DNA of 64,000 nt from Ferriphaselus sp. R-1. Lineage in GTDB: Bacteria; Pseudomonadota; Gammaproteobacteria; Burkholderiales; Gallionellaceae. The notes beneath the pieces are model-generated. The model did not search any database. It saw nothing but the letters and a program-made list of their open reading frames with translations, and was not told where the DNA came from. The translations under genes and the position numbers were made by a program. Positions 9,228 to 18,907 of the stretch are shown one piece after another (within the stretch, counting starts at the first letter, position 1; every line of letters starts with the position of its first letter). The DNA lies in the NCBI RefSeq assembly GCF_000746095.1, contig NZ_JQKP01000001.1:62001-126000 (forward strand), written 5' to 3'.

Positions 9228-10520
9228 TTACAGCACCAGACGACGCACGTCGGACAGCACTTGCGCCAGCGCGGTGGTGAAGCGTGCGCCGGAGGCCCCG
9301 TCGATGACGCGGTGGTCGTAGGACAGCGACAGCGGCAGCATCAGGCGCGGCACGAACTCGCCGTCCTTCCAAACCGGCTTCATGCTGGAGCGCGATACAC
9401 CCAGGATGGCGACTTCCGGCGCGTTGATGATAGGCGTGAACGCCGTACCGCCGATGCCGCCCAGGCTGGAAATGGAGAAACAGCCGCCCTGCATCTCGGC
9501 GGCGGACAGTTTCTTGTCGCGCGCGCGCTGGCTGATCTCGCCCAGTTCCTTGGCCAGCTGCACCAGGCCCTTTTGGTCCACGTCGCGGATCACCGGCACC
9601 ATCAGGCCGTCCGGCGTATCGACCGCCACGCCGATGTGGTAATACTTCTTCAGGATCAGCTTTTCGCCGCTGGCATCCAGCGAGGCGTTGAACTCGGGGA
9701 ACTTCTGCAAGGCCATGACCACAGCCTTGAGCAAGAACACCAGCGGGGTGATCTTGATGCCTTGCTTGACGTATTCCGCGCCGATCTCCTTGCGGAAGGC
9801 TTCCAGTTCGGTGATGTCGGCCTCGTCGAACTGCGTCACGTGCGGCAGCATCACCCAGTTGCGGTGCAGATTCGCGCCGGAGATCTTCTTGATGCGCGAC
9901 AGCGGTTGGCTTTCGATTTCGCCGAACTTGGCGAAATCCACCACCGGCATGTCCAGCAACTGGATGCCGCCGACACCCGTTGCGGTGCCGCGCGGGGTGG
10001 CGAGCGCCGCCTTGACGTAGTTCTGCACGTCGTCCTTGGTGATGCGTCCCTTGGGTGCGCTGCCCTTGACCAGCGACAGGTCCACGCCCAGTTCGCGCGC
10101 GAAGCGGCGGATGGATGGGCTGGCGTGCGATTTTCCGACCGGGGCTGCGCTGGGTGCAGAGGCGACCGGTGCGGTGACTGGCGCTGCAGGTGCCGCGACC
10201 GGCGCTGGAGCCGCCGCCTGTACCGGGGCGGGCGTGGGTGCGGCGGGTGCCGGAGCGCTTGCTGCCGGTGCAGCGGCTGCACCGCTGGCTTCCAGTACTG
10301 CGATCAGCACGCCTTCCGACACCTTGTCGCCGACCTTGACCTTGAGTTCCTTCACCACGCCATCGAACGGCGCGGGCACGTCCATGGTGGCCTTGTCGGT
10401 TTCCAGCGTGATGAGGGTTTCTTCGGCCTTGATCGTGTCGCCCACCTTGACGGGCACTTCGATCACGGCGACATCCTTGAAGCCACCGATGTCCGGTACT
10501 ACTACCTGTTGTTCTGCCAT
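9228..10520 (-). CDS. aceF: pyruvate dehydrogenase E2, dihydrolipoamide acetyltransferase
   Basis: 430-aa E2 core of the pyruvate dehydrogenase complex, transferring acetyl to CoA. It has a single lipoyl domain (about residues 3-77, lipoylated Lys near 43 in ETDKATMD), a long Ala/Pro linker (about 80-130), a peripheral-subunit-binding domain (about 135-170) and a catalytic domain ending with DHRVIDGA, which carries the HxxxDG active site. One lipoyl domain is fewer than the two or three in some proteobacteria. It follows aceE by 15 bases; E3 (lpd) is not in the window. Confidence 0.95.
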   Translation of the reverse strand: MAEQQVVVPDIGGFKDVAVIEVPVKVGDTIKAEETLITLETDKATMDVPAPFDGVVKELKVKVGDKVSEGVLIAVLEASGAAAAPAASAPAPAAPTPAPVQAAAPAPVAAPAAPVTAPVASAPSAAPVGKSHASPSIRRFARELGVDLSLVKGSAPKGRITKDDVQNYVKAALATPRGTATGVGGIQLLDMPVVDFAKFGEIESQPLSRIKKISGANLHRNWVMLPHVTQFDEADITELEAFRKEIGAEYVKQGIKITPLVFLLKAVVMALQKFPEFNASLDASGEKLILKKYYHIGVAVDTPDGLMVPVIRDVDQKGLVQLAKELGEISQRARDKKLSAAEMQGGCFSISSLGGIGGTAFTPIINAPEVAILGVSRSSMKPVWKDGEFVPRLMLPLSLSYDHRVIDGASGARFTTALAQVLSDVRRLVL

Positions 10521-10535
10521 GTTCCTGTCCTCCGC

Positions 10536-13214
10536 TTAAACCGTTACCGGGTTCGGCTTGTCGGGGTTGATGTTATAGAGCGCGATGGCGCGGCTCACTT
10601 CGCTGGCGGGGATGGTGCCTTCGTCGGCCAGCGCTTTGAGGGCGGCGACCACGACATAGTGGCGATCCACCTCGAAGAAGTGGCGCAGTTTCTTGCGCGT
10701 GTCGGAGCGGCCAAAACCGTCGGTGCCCAGCACGGTGTACAGCGCGGGCACAAAGGCGCGAATCTGGTCGGCGTAGCTCTTGATGTAGTCGGTGGCGGCG
10801 ATCACCGGGCCGTTGCGGTCGGCCAGGCACTGCTCGACATAGCTGATGCGCGGCTCGGTCTCGGGGTGCAGCATGTTCCAACGCTCGCAATCCAGACCTT
10901 CGCGGCGCAGCTCGTTGAAGCTGGTCACGCTCCACACGTCGGAAGTGATGCCGAAGTCCTGCGCCAGCAACTCGCCCGCCGCGATGACTTCACGCAGGAT
11001 GGTGCCGCTGCCCAGCAGTTGCACTTGCGGCTTGCCGCCTTCGCCCGGTGCGCGCTTGCCTTCGCTGAACAGATACATGCCCTTGACGATGCCGTCTTCC
11101 GCCCCTACGGGCATGGCCGGATGGGTGTAGTTCTCGTTCATCACCGTGAGGTAATAGAACACGTCTTCCTGCTCCACATACATGCGGCGCATGCCGTCAC
11201 GCACGATGACCGCCAGTTCGTAGGCGAAGGTCGGGTCGTAGGAAATGCAGTTGGGGATGGTGGCGGCCATCAGGTGGCTGTGGCCGTCCTGGTGTTGCAG
11301 GCCTTCGCCGTTCAGCGTGGTGCGGCCAGCCGTGCCGCCGACCATGAAGCCGCGCGCGCGCAGGTCGCCCGCCGCCCAGGCCATGTCGCCGATGCGCTGG
11401 AAGCCGAACATCGAGTAGTAGATGTAGAACGGGATCATCGCCACGCCGTGATTCGCATACGCCGTCGCGGCAGCGATCCAGTCGGCCATGCCGCCCGCTT
11501 CGTTGATGCCTTCCTGCAGGATCTGGCCGGTGCGGTCTTCCTTGTAGTACATCAGCTGATCGGCATCCTGCGGGGTGTAGAGCTGGCCCACTTGCGAGAA
11601 GATGCCGAGCTGGCGGAACATGCCTTCCATACCGAAGGTGCGCGATTCATCCGGCACGATGGGCACCACTTGCTTGCCGATCTGCTTGTCCTTGACCAGG
11701 CCGCTCAGCAGGCGCACGAAGGCCATGGTGGTGGAGATCTCACGGCCATCGGTACCCTTCAGCAGGCCGTCGAATGCCTCGCTGGCCGGCATCGGCAGCG
11801 GACTGGCCACCGGGCGACGGGCGGGCACTGCGCCCATCACGGCGTTGCGTTCGCGCAGATATTTGGCTTCCAGGCTGTCTTCCGCCGGGCGCACGAAGGG
11901 GATGCTGGTCAGCTGCTCGTCGGTGACCGGGATGTTGAAACGGTCACGGAAGGCGCGCAGCGACTCTCCATCCATTTTCTTCTGCTGGTGGGTCGGGTTT
12001 TGCGCCTCACCGGAGGAACCCATGCCGTAGCCCTTCACCGTCTTGGCCAGGATCACGGTCGGTTTGCCGTTGCTCTTGCTGGCTTCCGCGTAGGCCGCGA
12101 ACACCTTGTGCGGATCATGGCCGCCTCGGTTCAAGCGCCAGATCTCGTCGTCGGACATGTCCGCGACCAGCTCCAGCAGCTCGGGATACTTGCCGAAGAA
12201 ATACTTGCGTACGTAAGCGCCGTCCTTGGATTTGTAGGTCTGGTACTCGCCGTCCACCACTTCCTGCATGCGCTTGAGCAGCAGGCCGCTCTTGTCCTTG
12301 GCCAGCAGGCGGTCCCACTTGCCGCCCCAGATCACCTTGATGACGTTCCAGCCCGCGCCACGGAACACGCCTTCCAGCTCCTGGATGATCTTGCCGTTGC
12401 CGCGCACCGGGCCGTCCAGACGCTGCAAGTTGCAGTTGATGACGAAGATCAGGTTGTCCAGCTTTTCGCGTCCGGCCATGGAGATTGCGCCCAGCGATTC
12501 CGGCTCGTCGGTCTCGCCGTCGCCGAGGAAGGCCCAGACCTTGCGGCCATCGGTGCTGGCCAGGCCGCGATGTTGCAGGTAACGCATGAAGCGCGCCTGG
12601 TAGATCGCCATCAAGGGGCCGAGGCCCATGGACACGGTGGGGAACTGCCAGAAGTCCGGCATCAACCAGGGGTGCGGGTAGGAAGACAGGCCGCCGCCGT
12701 CCACTTCCTGGCGGAACTTGCGCAACTGCTCTTCGCTGATGCGGCCTTCGAGGAAGGCACGCGCGTACATGCCGGGCGAGGAGTGCCCCTGGAAATACAC
12801 CAGGTCGCCGCCGTGGGTGTCGGTCTTGCCGTGGAAGAAATGGTTGAAGCCGACATCGTACAAGGTAGCCGCCGAAGCGAAGCTGGCGATGTGGCCGCCC
12901 AGTTCGGAAGATTCCTTGTTGGCGTTCAGGATGATGGCCATCGCGTTCCAGCGCATCAGCGCGCGGATGCGGTGTTCCAGCTCATGGTTGCCGGTGGAAC
13001 GCTGCTCGCGGCTGACCGGGATGGTGTTGACGTAAGGCGTGGTGTCGCTGATCGGCATGTCGTCGCCCGCTAAGCGGGCGTGGTCGATCAGTTGGTCCAG
13101 CAGGAAGTGGGCACGCTCGGAGCCCTCGTTCTCCAGTACGGAACGGAGTGCGTCCAGCCACTCCTGGGTTTCCTGTGGATCGAGGTCTACAGTCTGCGGT
13201 TGTTGTGTCGACAT
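10536..13214 (-). CDS. aceE: pyruvate dehydrogenase E1, homodimeric type
   Basis: 892-aa thiamine-diphosphate-dependent decarboxylase of the homodimeric AceE type that feeds acetyl groups to AceF. The ThDP motif GDGETDEPESLGAI is clear and the length matches the family. I chose ATG 13214 because GGAGAAA lies at workable spacing; a TTG and another ATG just upstream in frame would add 2-5 residues. It is placed directly after the 5-formyl-THF cyclo-ligase gene (24 bases) and before aceF. Confidence 0.95.
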   Translation of the reverse strand: MSTQQPQTVDLDPQETQEWLDALRSVLENEGSERAHFLLDQLIDHARLAGDDMPISDTTPYVNTIPVSREQRSTGNHELEHRIRALMRWNAMAIILNANKESSELGGHIASFASAATLYDVGFNHFFHGKTDTHGGDLVYFQGHSSPGMYARAFLEGRISEEQLRKFRQEVDGGGLSSYPHPWLMPDFWQFPTVSMGLGPLMAIYQARFMRYLQHRGLASTDGRKVWAFLGDGETDEPESLGAISMAGREKLDNLIFVINCNLQRLDGPVRGNGKIIQELEGVFRGAGWNVIKVIWGGKWDRLLAKDKSGLLLKRMQEVVDGEYQTYKSKDGAYVRKYFFGKYPELLELVADMSDDEIWRLNRGGHDPHKVFAAYAEASKSNGKPTVILAKTVKGYGMGSSGEAQNPTHQQKKMDGESLRAFRDRFNIPVTDEQLTSIPFVRPAEDSLEAKYLRERNAVMGAVPARRPVASPLPMPASEAFDGLLKGTDGREISTTMAFVRLLSGLVKDKQIGKQVVPIVPDESRTFGMEGMFRQLGIFSQVGQLYTPQDADQLMYYKEDRTGQILQEGINEAGGMADWIAAATAYANHGVAMIPFYIYYSMFGFQRIGDMAWAAGDLRARGFMVGGTAGRTTLNGEGLQHQDGHSHLMAATIPNCISYDPTFAYELAVIVRDGMRRMYVEQEDVFYYLTVMNENYTHPAMPVGAEDGIVKGMYLFSEGKRAPGEGGKPQVQLLGSGTILREVIAAGELLAQDFGITSDVWSVTSFNELRREGLDCERWNMLHPETEPRISYVEQCLADRNGPVIAATDYIKSYADQIRAFVPALYTVLGTDGFGRSDTRKKLRHFFEVDRHYVVVAALKALADEGTIPASEVSRAIALYNINPDKPNPVTV

Positions 13215-13238
13215 CTTCATTTTCTCCAATACACTTGC

Positions 13239-13841
13239 CTATGCGCCTGCCCGTAGGGCGACGCAATCAATAATCTCGTTTTCGGTGACCAGACAGTCCA
13301 CTTTGCGATCCGTCGGTTCCTGCGGAATGTTCTCCACAACTTGCAACGAAAACGCGGCGGCGACCAATGCCGGTCGATGTTTCAATCGTGCCAGCAGCTT
13401 GTCGTAGAACCCGCCGCCGTAGCCCAGTCTCGAACCGTCACGCCCGAATGCCACCCCGGGTAGCAGGATGAGATCGATCTCATCCAGATCGGCGAGCGCG
13501 CAATGCGCCGGGATCGGTTCGCGGATGCCATAGCTGCCGGGCCTTATCTGGGTCTCCAGATCATCCACACGATATACGTCGAGTTGTCGCGTGGTCCGAT
13601 TCACGTACGGCAAAAGCAACTGCTTGCCATCCGCCAGTACCTGTCGCACACAGTCGTCGCTCTCGAACTCAGCACCAAAACTCATCAGGCCCAACACCGA
13701 TCTTGCCCTGACGAAGTCGGGTAGTTTGGTGAATTTCCTTGTTATTTCAGTGCTATATCGCTTTCTATCCTGTAAGGAAAGCGCTTCGCGCCCGGCGATT
13801 ATACGTTGCCTGAGGCCCTGCTTCATAGTCTGCATGGTCAT
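13239..13841 (-). CDS. 5-formyltetrahydrofolate cyclo-ligase
   Basis: About 200 aa, converts 5-formyl-THF to 5,10-methenyl-THF with ATP. The substrate and nucleotide-binding motif GVAFGRDGSRLGYGGGFYD is clear in the C-terminal half, and the basic N-terminus (KQGLRQRIIAGREAL) is typical. The ATG at 13841 overlaps the upstream stop as ATGA, so coupling with the TfoX-like gene is likely; ATGs at 13835 and 13826 are alternatives. Confidence 0.92.
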   Translation of the reverse strand: MTMQTMKQGLRQRIIAGREALSLQDRKRYSTEITRKFTKLPDFVRARSVLGLMSFGAEFESDDCVRQVLADGKQLLLPYVNRTTRQLDVYRVDDLETQIRPGSYGIREPIPAHCALADLDEIDLILLPGVAFGRDGSRLGYGGGFYDKLLARLKHRPALVAAAFSLQVVENIPQEPTDRKVDCLVTENEIIDCVALRAGA

Positions 13842-14143
13842 GGTCGTGCTGCTGCTCGCGCCCAAACCTGCAAACTGTCGACATCTTCCAATATCTCGGC
13901 GGGAACTTCGCGGTAATTCTGCAGAGCCTGTTTGGGGGACGGAGCGAACACTTCGGCGTGATGCTTCAAGTACTCGGCCAGGGTCTCGGGGTGCGTCTTG
14001 AAATACAGGCGACCGTCGAAGACGATGCCGAAGAACGCTGCGCCCGAATACAGGCCATAGCCACCGAACATGCGTTTGCTGCGCAACTCAGGCAGGCCGG
14101 CGAGCTGCTCCAGAACAAAGGGAAGGAAGGAGTCGGCGGGCAT
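13838..14143 (-). CDS. TfoX N-terminal-domain protein
   Basis: 101-aa protein corresponding to the N-terminal domain of TfoX/Sxy (motif MFGGYGLYSGAAFFGI). It lacks the C-terminal TfoX domain, so a role in competence regulation cannot be assumed; many stand-alone copies are of unknown function. It sits between ilvA (9 bases upstream) and the cyclo-ligase gene (4-base overlap). Confidence 0.82.
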   Translation of the reverse strand: MPADSFLPFVLEQLAGLPELRSKRMFGGYGLYSGAAFFGIVFDGRLYFKTHPETLAEYLKHHAEVFAPSPKQALQNYREVPAEILEDVDSLQVWARAAARP

Positions 14144-14152
14144 GACTCGGGG

Positions 14153-15670
14153 CTAGCCCAGGAACAGGCGGTAGGCCGGATTCTCGCTCTCGTCCCAATA
14201 TGGGTAGCCAAGGCCGTCGAGGAAGGCGCGCAGGGCATCCTTGTCGTGGTGCGGAACCTGCATGCCGACCAGCACACGACCGTAGTCTGCGCCATGGTTG
14301 CGGTAGTGGAACAAGCTGATGTTCCAGTTGTGGCTCATGCGATTGAGGAAGTTCATCAGCGCGCCGGGACGCTCCGGGAATTCGAAGCGGAACAGGATCT
14401 CGTCGCTGACCCCCGCCGAATGGCCGCCGACCAGATGGCGCAGGTGGAGTTTGGCCATCTCATTGTCGGTCAGGTCGAGCGCACGCAGCTGGTTCTGTTG
14501 CAGCGTGGCGACCAGTTTTGCGGTCTCGGCAGGGTCTTTCACCTGTACGCCGACGAACACCTGCGCCGCTTTCGGGTCGGCGTAGCGGTAGTTGAATTCG
14601 GTGATGTTACGATTGCCCAGCAGTGCGCAGAACTTGCGGAAGCTGCCTGGTGTTTCGGGGATGGTCACGGCGAGGATGGCCTCGCGTTTCTCGCCGATCT
14701 CGGCACGTTCCGCGACGAAACGCAGGCGATCAAAGTTCATGTTGGCACCACAAGCGACAGGGATCAGCGTCTTGCCTTTGAGTTTCTCGCGCTTGGCATA
14801 CAGCTTCGCTCCCGCCACGGCGAGCGCACCTGCCGGCTCCAGGATGGAGCGCGTGTCCTGAAACACGTCCTTGATGGCGGCACACACGGCATCGGTGTCC
14901 ACGCGCACGATCTCGTCCACGTAATGCTGGCAGACGCGGAACGTCTCCTCGCCCACCAGCTTGACTGCGGTTCCGTCCGAGAACAGGCCGACATCGTTGA
15001 GCTGGACACGCTGCCCGGCCTGAAGCGACTGGAACATGGCATCGGAATCATTGGTCTGCACGCCGATCACCTTGATGTCAGGGCGTACCTGTTTGACGTA
15101 GGCGGCCACCCCGGCGATCAGCCCGCCGCCACCGATGGCGCAGAAGATGGCGTGGACCGGGGCCTGATGCTGGCGCAGGATTTCCATGCCGATGGTGCCC
15201 TGGCCGGCAATCACATCGGGATCGTCGAAGGGGTGGACGAAGGTCAGCTGTTGTTCCTTTTCGAGTGCCAGTGCGTGACCGTAGGCATCGCTATAACTGT
15301 CGCCGAACAGCACGATCTCCACCGCACCCTGCCCGAAATGGCGCACGGCCTCGATCTTGAGTTGCGGTGTGGTAGTGGGCATCACGATGATGGCCTTGCA
15401 GCCGAGCCGATGTGCTGACAGCGCCACGCCTTGCGCATGGTTGCCCGCCGAAGCTGCGATGACACCGCGCTGAAGCTGTGCTGCGGTGAGTTGCGCCATT
15501 TTGTTGTACGCCCCACGCAGCTTGAACGAGAACACCGGTTGCATGTCCTCACGCTTGAACAGCACGGTGTTGCCGATACGGGCGGACAGATTGGGGGCGG
15601 CTTCCAGCGGGGTTTCGACTGCTACGTCGTAGACGCGGGCGGTGAGGATGCGTTTCAGGTAGTCTTGCAT
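14153..15670 (-). CDS. ilvA: biosynthetic threonine ammonia-lyase (threonine deaminase)
   Basis: 505-aa PLP enzyme making 2-oxobutanoate from threonine, the first step of isoleucine synthesis. The PLP Schiff-base Lys is in FSFKLRGAYNK (about residue 50), the phosphate-binding loop is AIGGGGLIAGVA, and two C-terminal ACT-like regulatory domains (about 325-505) mark the long, isoleucine-inhibited form. It is divergent from rpiA across a 144-base gap that may hold a leader. Confidence 0.95.
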   Translation of the reverse strand: MQDYLKRILTARVYDVAVETPLEAAPNLSARIGNTVLFKREDMQPVFSFKLRGAYNKMAQLTAAQLQRGVIAASAGNHAQGVALSAHRLGCKAIIVMPTTTPQLKIEAVRHFGQGAVEIVLFGDSYSDAYGHALALEKEQQLTFVHPFDDPDVIAGQGTIGMEILRQHQAPVHAIFCAIGGGGLIAGVAAYVKQVRPDIKVIGVQTNDSDAMFQSLQAGQRVQLNDVGLFSDGTAVKLVGEETFRVCQHYVDEIVRVDTDAVCAAIKDVFQDTRSILEPAGALAVAGAKLYAKREKLKGKTLIPVACGANMNFDRLRFVAERAEIGEKREAILAVTIPETPGSFRKFCALLGNRNITEFNYRYADPKAAQVFVGVQVKDPAETAKLVATLQQNQLRALDLTDNEMAKLHLRHLVGGHSAGVSDEILFRFEFPERPGALMNFLNRMSHNWNISLFHYRNHGADYGRVLVGMQVPHHDKDALRAFLDGLGYPYWDESENPAYRLFLG

Positions 15671-15703
15671 GGTTCGACGATGGTGACCGGATTGGCCGCA
15701 AGA

Positions 15704-15793
15704 TTAGCAGGAATTGCTGCCTCCCCCAAGAATTTCGGGTATTCCACGGTTCCTAAAGTCGGTGATTCCTGCAATAATCCGAGCACAAATCAT
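15704..15793 (-). promoter_or_regulatory. possible Ile-rich leader ORF upstream of ilvA
   Basis: A 29-codon frame (ATG at 15793, TAA at 15704) in the ilvA-rpiA gap has six Ile codons, including a run IIAGI. An 8-base inverted repeat (15707-15714 with 15765-15772) encloses most of it. This resembles an attenuation leader, but no terminator with a U-run is seen and the Ile enrichment may be chance. Confidence 0.25.
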
Positions 15794-15814
15794 AAAGACA
15801 GCAAGGGATGATCC

Positions 15815-16474
15815 ATGACTCAAGACGAATTGAAACAAGCCGTAGCCAAAGCGGCCATCGCATATGTTCCCAATGACTGCATCGTGGGCGTGGGTACGGG
15901 TTCCACGGCCAATTTCTTCATCGATGAATTGGGCAAAATCAAGCACAAGATCCGTGGCGCGGTCGCTAGCTCGGAAGCCTCGGCCAAGCGCTTGCAAGGT
16001 CACGGTATCGAAGTCGTTTCCCTGAACGATGCCGGTGAGTTGCCCGTGTATGTGGACGGTGCCGACGAGATCACCCGTCATATGCACATGACCAAGGGCG
16101 GTGGCGGTGCGTTGACGCGCGAGAAGATCGTGGCGGCGGCCAGCAAGAAGTTCATCTGCGTGTGCGATGCCAGCAAGCTGGTGGACGTGCTGGGCAAGTT
16201 CCCGCTGCCGGTGGAAGTGATCCCGATGGCGCGCAGCTACGTGGCGCGTGAGTTGGTACGCATGGGCGGACAACCGCAGTTGCGGGCCGGGTTCACCACC
16301 GACAACGGCAATCTGATCCTGGATGTCCATGGCCTGAGCATCCTGAACCCGGTGGAGTTGGAGACGGCGATCAATCACCTGCCGGGTGTGGTGACCAACG
16401 GCCTGTTCGCCCGCCGTCCCGCCGATGTGCTGTTGTTGGGCACCGCCGAGGGTGTCAAGACGATGACCGCTTGA
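15815..16474 (+). CDS. rpiA: ribose-5-phosphate isomerase A
   Basis: 219-aa RpiA, interconverting ribose-5-phosphate and ribulose-5-phosphate in the pentose phosphate and Calvin cycles. It contains the conserved [13 protein letters not shown] loop, the DGADEI catalytic motif and [13 protein letters not shown]. The start has an AAGGGATG ribosome site. It opens the plus-strand block with phoU and ppx. Confidence 0.95.
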   Translation: MTQDELKQAVAKAAIAYVPNDCIVGVGTGSTANFFIDELGKIKHKIRGAVASSEASAKRLQGHGIEVVSLNDAGELPVYVDGADEITRHMHMTKGGGGALTREKIVAAASKKFICVCDASKLVDVLGKFPLPVEVIPMARSYVARELVRMGGQPQLRAGFTTDNGNLILDVHGLSILNPVELETAINHLPGVVTNGLFARRPADVLLLGTAEGVKTMTA

Positions 16475-16540
16475 GCGTCACGAAAACTTCATCTTGCAGC
16501 CATACACTTGCCGATTCGATCGGAAGTCTTGAGGAACACC

Positions 16541-17251
16541 ATGATTAACAACGAACATACCTCGAAACAGTTTGATGCCGAACTAGAAGCGGTGCGCGCC
16601 CGCGTACTGCAGATGGGAGGATTGGTAGAGAACCAGATCCGGCTGGCCGTCGAGGCCCTGACCAATGGCGATGTCGACCTGATGAACCGAGTGGTAGCCG
16701 ATGACCACCGCGTCAACGCGATGGAGGTCGAGATCGACGAGACCTGCAGTCAGATCATCGCCCGCCGCCAGCCTGCCGCTGGCGATCTGCGCATGGTGAT
16801 GACCGTCATCAAGACCATCACCGATCTGGAGCGCATCGGCGACGAGGCGGAGAAGATCGCCCGCATGGCCAAACTGCTGTCGCAGCGCGAGCGCCTGAAC
16901 CTGCCGCGCTACAACGAGATCAAGCATGCCGCCGAGATTGCGCTGGACATGCTGCGCAAATCGCTGGATGCCTTCGCCCGACTCGATCTGCATACCGCCG
17001 CCCAAGTGGTGCGTCAGGATGAGCAGGTGGATGAAGAGTTCCGCGCCATCATGCGCTACCTCATCACCTTCATGATGGAAGACCCGCGCACCATCTCCAC
17101 CTCGCTGGAGATCCTGTTCGTCGCCAAGGCCATCGAACGCATCGGCGACCATGCCAAGAACATGTCCGAATACGTGGTCTATATGGTCAAGGGGCGCGAC
17201 GTGCGCCACGTCACTGTGGAAGAGATCGAGCGCGAAGCTGCCGCCAGTTGA
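16541..17251 (+). CDS. phoU: PhoU phosphate-signalling regulator
   Basis: 236-aa PhoU with two PhoU three-helix repeats (about 20-105 and 125-215), including the DLERIGDEAEKIARM and AIERIGDHAKNMSEYVVY metal-binding signatures. PhoU restrains PhoR/PhoB signalling and Pst transport. Here it lies apart from pstSCAB and is followed at 13 bases by an exopolyphosphatase gene, tying it to polyphosphate metabolism. The ATG at 16541 follows GAGGAACACC. Confidence 0.93.
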   Translation: MINNEHTSKQFDAELEAVRARVLQMGGLVENQIRLAVEALTNGDVDLMNRVVADDHRVNAMEVEIDETCSQIIARRQPAAGDLRMVMTVIKTITDLERIGDEAEKIARMAKLLSQRERLNLPRYNEIKHAAEIALDMLRKSLDAFARLDLHTAAQVVRQDEQVDEEFRAIMRYLITFMMEDPRTISTSLEILFVAKAIERIGDHAKNMSEYVVYMVKGRDVRHVTVEEIEREAAAS

Positions 17252-17264
17252 ACGGGGCGGTAGC

Positions 17265-18209
17265 GTGTGCAACAGTCCGGTCCTGGCCGCGATCGATCTC
17301 GGTTCCAATAGCTTTCGACTGCAATTCGCCCGCGTCGAACATGGCCAGCTGGCACTGATCGACGGCCTGCGCGAACCCGTCCGTCTGGCAGGTGGGCTGG
17401 ATGCCGATGGAAATCTTGGAGCCGCTGCCCGTGACCGTGCGCTCGCCTGCCTGAACCGCTTCCGTGAACTGCTGCACCAGATGGCACCCAGCGCGGTGCG
17501 TGTGGTCGCCACCAACACCTTGCGCATCGCCAGAAACTCCGCCGAATTCCTGCCTCAGGCCGAAGCTGCGTTGGGCTTGCCCATCGAGATCATTGCGGGG
17601 CCGGAGGAGGCTAGGCTGATCTACCTCGGCGTGGCACACAGCTTGCCGGACACCTCCGAGAGGCGTTTGGTCATGGACATCGGCGGCGGTTCGACGGAGC
17701 TCATCCTCGGCAGCGGCTTCAGCACTCATCGCCTGGATAGCCTGCAGTTGGGCTGTGTCGGCTACAGCCGCCGCTTCTTCCCCGAGGGGCGCATCACTGC
17801 CGCCGCACTGGCAAACGCCGTCAGCGCGGCCAGCGCAGTCTTGGCATCGGTCAGCGATGACTTCGCCCGCGCGAACTGGGATGTCGCCTACGGTTCGGCA
17901 GGCACCGCCTGTGTGGTCAGCCAGATCCTCAAACTCAACGGCTATAGTGACGGCGATCTGACCCGCGTCGCACTGGATGCGCTGTACGCACGCCTGATCG
18001 AGCTTGGCGATGCGTCCAGGCTAGACCTTACCGGGATCAAGCCGGATCGCATCCCGGTCCTGCCTGGCGGATTCGCCATCCTGTACGCCGTGTTCCAGAC
18101 CTTGGGCATAGAACATATGTGCGCCGCCGAGAGCGCCTTGCGCGAGGGTGTATTGCAGGATCTGCTGAATGCATCGGGCTTGCGCAGCGAACGGGAGGAA
18201 ACTCGTTGA
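17265..18209 (+). CDS. ppx: exopolyphosphatase / pppGpp phosphatase family protein
   Basis: 314-aa Ppx/GppA catalytic unit. The ASKHA phosphate-binding motifs are AAIDLGSNSFRLQFAR near the N-terminus and MDIGGGSTELILG in the middle. It lacks the C-terminal HD-like extension of long Ppx enzymes, so it is the short two-domain form. The GTG start at 17265 is inferred from family alignment; earlier codons overlap phoU. It hydrolyses polyphosphate ends or pppGpp, and sequence alone does not separate the two. Confidence 0.88.
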   Translation: MCNSPVLAAIDLGSNSFRLQFARVEHGQLALIDGLREPVRLAGGLDADGNLGAAARDRALACLNRFRELLHQMAPSAVRVVATNTLRIARNSAEFLPQAEAALGLPIEIIAGPEEARLIYLGVAHSLPDTSERRLVMDIGGGSTELILGSGFSTHRLDSLQLGCVGYSRRFFPEGRITAAALANAVSAASAVLASVSDDFARANWDVAYGSAGTACVVSQILKLNGYSDGDLTRVALDALYARLIELGDASRLDLTGIKPDRIPVLPGGFAILYAVFQTLGIEHMCAAESALREGVLQDLLNASGLRSEREETR

Positions 18210-18265
18210 CATCCTCCGTCGTGCTCTTTAGGATGCGCAGCACGTTCGTTCTGTGAGGGTTCCTC

Positions 18266-18874
18266 GTGACTGATTTCGACACATCCGCAGCAAACAGCAA
18301 AGACGCTGAATATCTGGCCAGATTGCAGGACTACTATGCGGACTGGAAGAGCATCCCTTCTTACGCCAAGTTGTGCGAGATATTCGGCATCGCCTCCAAA
18401 TCCTGGGTCAAGACGATACTGGAGCGGCTGGGTAAAGAGCACCTCATCGAACGAACCCCCGATGGAGTCTGGGTGCCGACCCGCTTGTTCTTTGCCCGTC
18501 CGCTGGCCGAATCCACCGTGCAGGCCGGTATGCCGGTGGCGGTGATGGCGACCCAGGCAGACTATATGGTCATCGACGAGATGTTGATCGAAGTGCCATC
18601 CAAGACCATCCTGATCACGGTCAAGGGCGATTCGATGATCGGGGCAGGCATCCACGAGGGAGATGTCGCCGTCGTCGAGAAGCGGCCCATCGCTAACATC
18701 GGAGAAATTGTCGTGGCCGTCGTCGATAACGACTACACCCTCAAGACGCTGGACAAGGAAGATGGGGAATTCGTCCTGCGCCCTGCCAACCCGGACTTCC
18801 CCGTGATCCGCCCGCACGGCTCGCTGGAAATCTTCGGTGTGCTGATCGGCCTGGTGCGCAAATACCGGCACTAG
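18266..18874 (+). CDS. LexA-like S24 self-cleaving repressor
   Basis: 202-aa repressor with an N-terminal winged-helix-like domain (about 15-70) and a C-terminal S24 peptidase domain. The cleavage site Ala87-Gly88, the catalytic Ser123 (GDSMIGAG) and Lys160 (YTLKTL) are all present, so RecA-stimulated self-cleavage is plausible. The N-terminal helix-turn-helix differs from canonical LexA (CEIFGIASKSWVKTILERL). It may be the SOS repressor of this organism or a LexA paralogue. GTG start. I see no CTGT-N8-ACAG box upstream. Confidence 0.85.
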   Translation: MTDFDTSAANSKDAEYLARLQDYYADWKSIPSYAKLCEIFGIASKSWVKTILERLGKEHLIERTPDGVWVPTRLFFARPLAESTVQAGMPVAVMATQADYMVIDEMLIEVPSKTILITVKGDSMIGAGIHEGDVAVVEKRPIANIGEIVVAVVDNDYTLKTLDKEDGEFVLRPANPDFPVIRPHGSLEIFGVLIGLVRKYRH

Positions 18875-18907
18875 CTGCTGCCAGGTGGCCGGAGCTTACG
18901 GCAGCTA
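18872..18907 (+). terminator. weak hairpin after the LexA-like gene
   Basis: TAGCTGC (from the stop codon) pairs with GCAGCTA at 18901-18907, followed by a short CTTTCT. The loop is long and the T-run poor, so this is only a possible terminator. Confidence 0.3.

Noticed and set aside
9192-13073. A 1293-codon plus-strand open frame opposite aceE and aceF
   Set aside because: It is the antisense shadow of two clear genes in high-GC DNA. Its translation is His/Val/Gly-rich without domains, and it has no ribosome site.
18210-18265. SOS box search upstream of the LexA-like gene
   Set aside because: No CTGT-N8-ACAG or close variant is seen. The short GGATGCGCAGCACG stretch is not a convincing operator.
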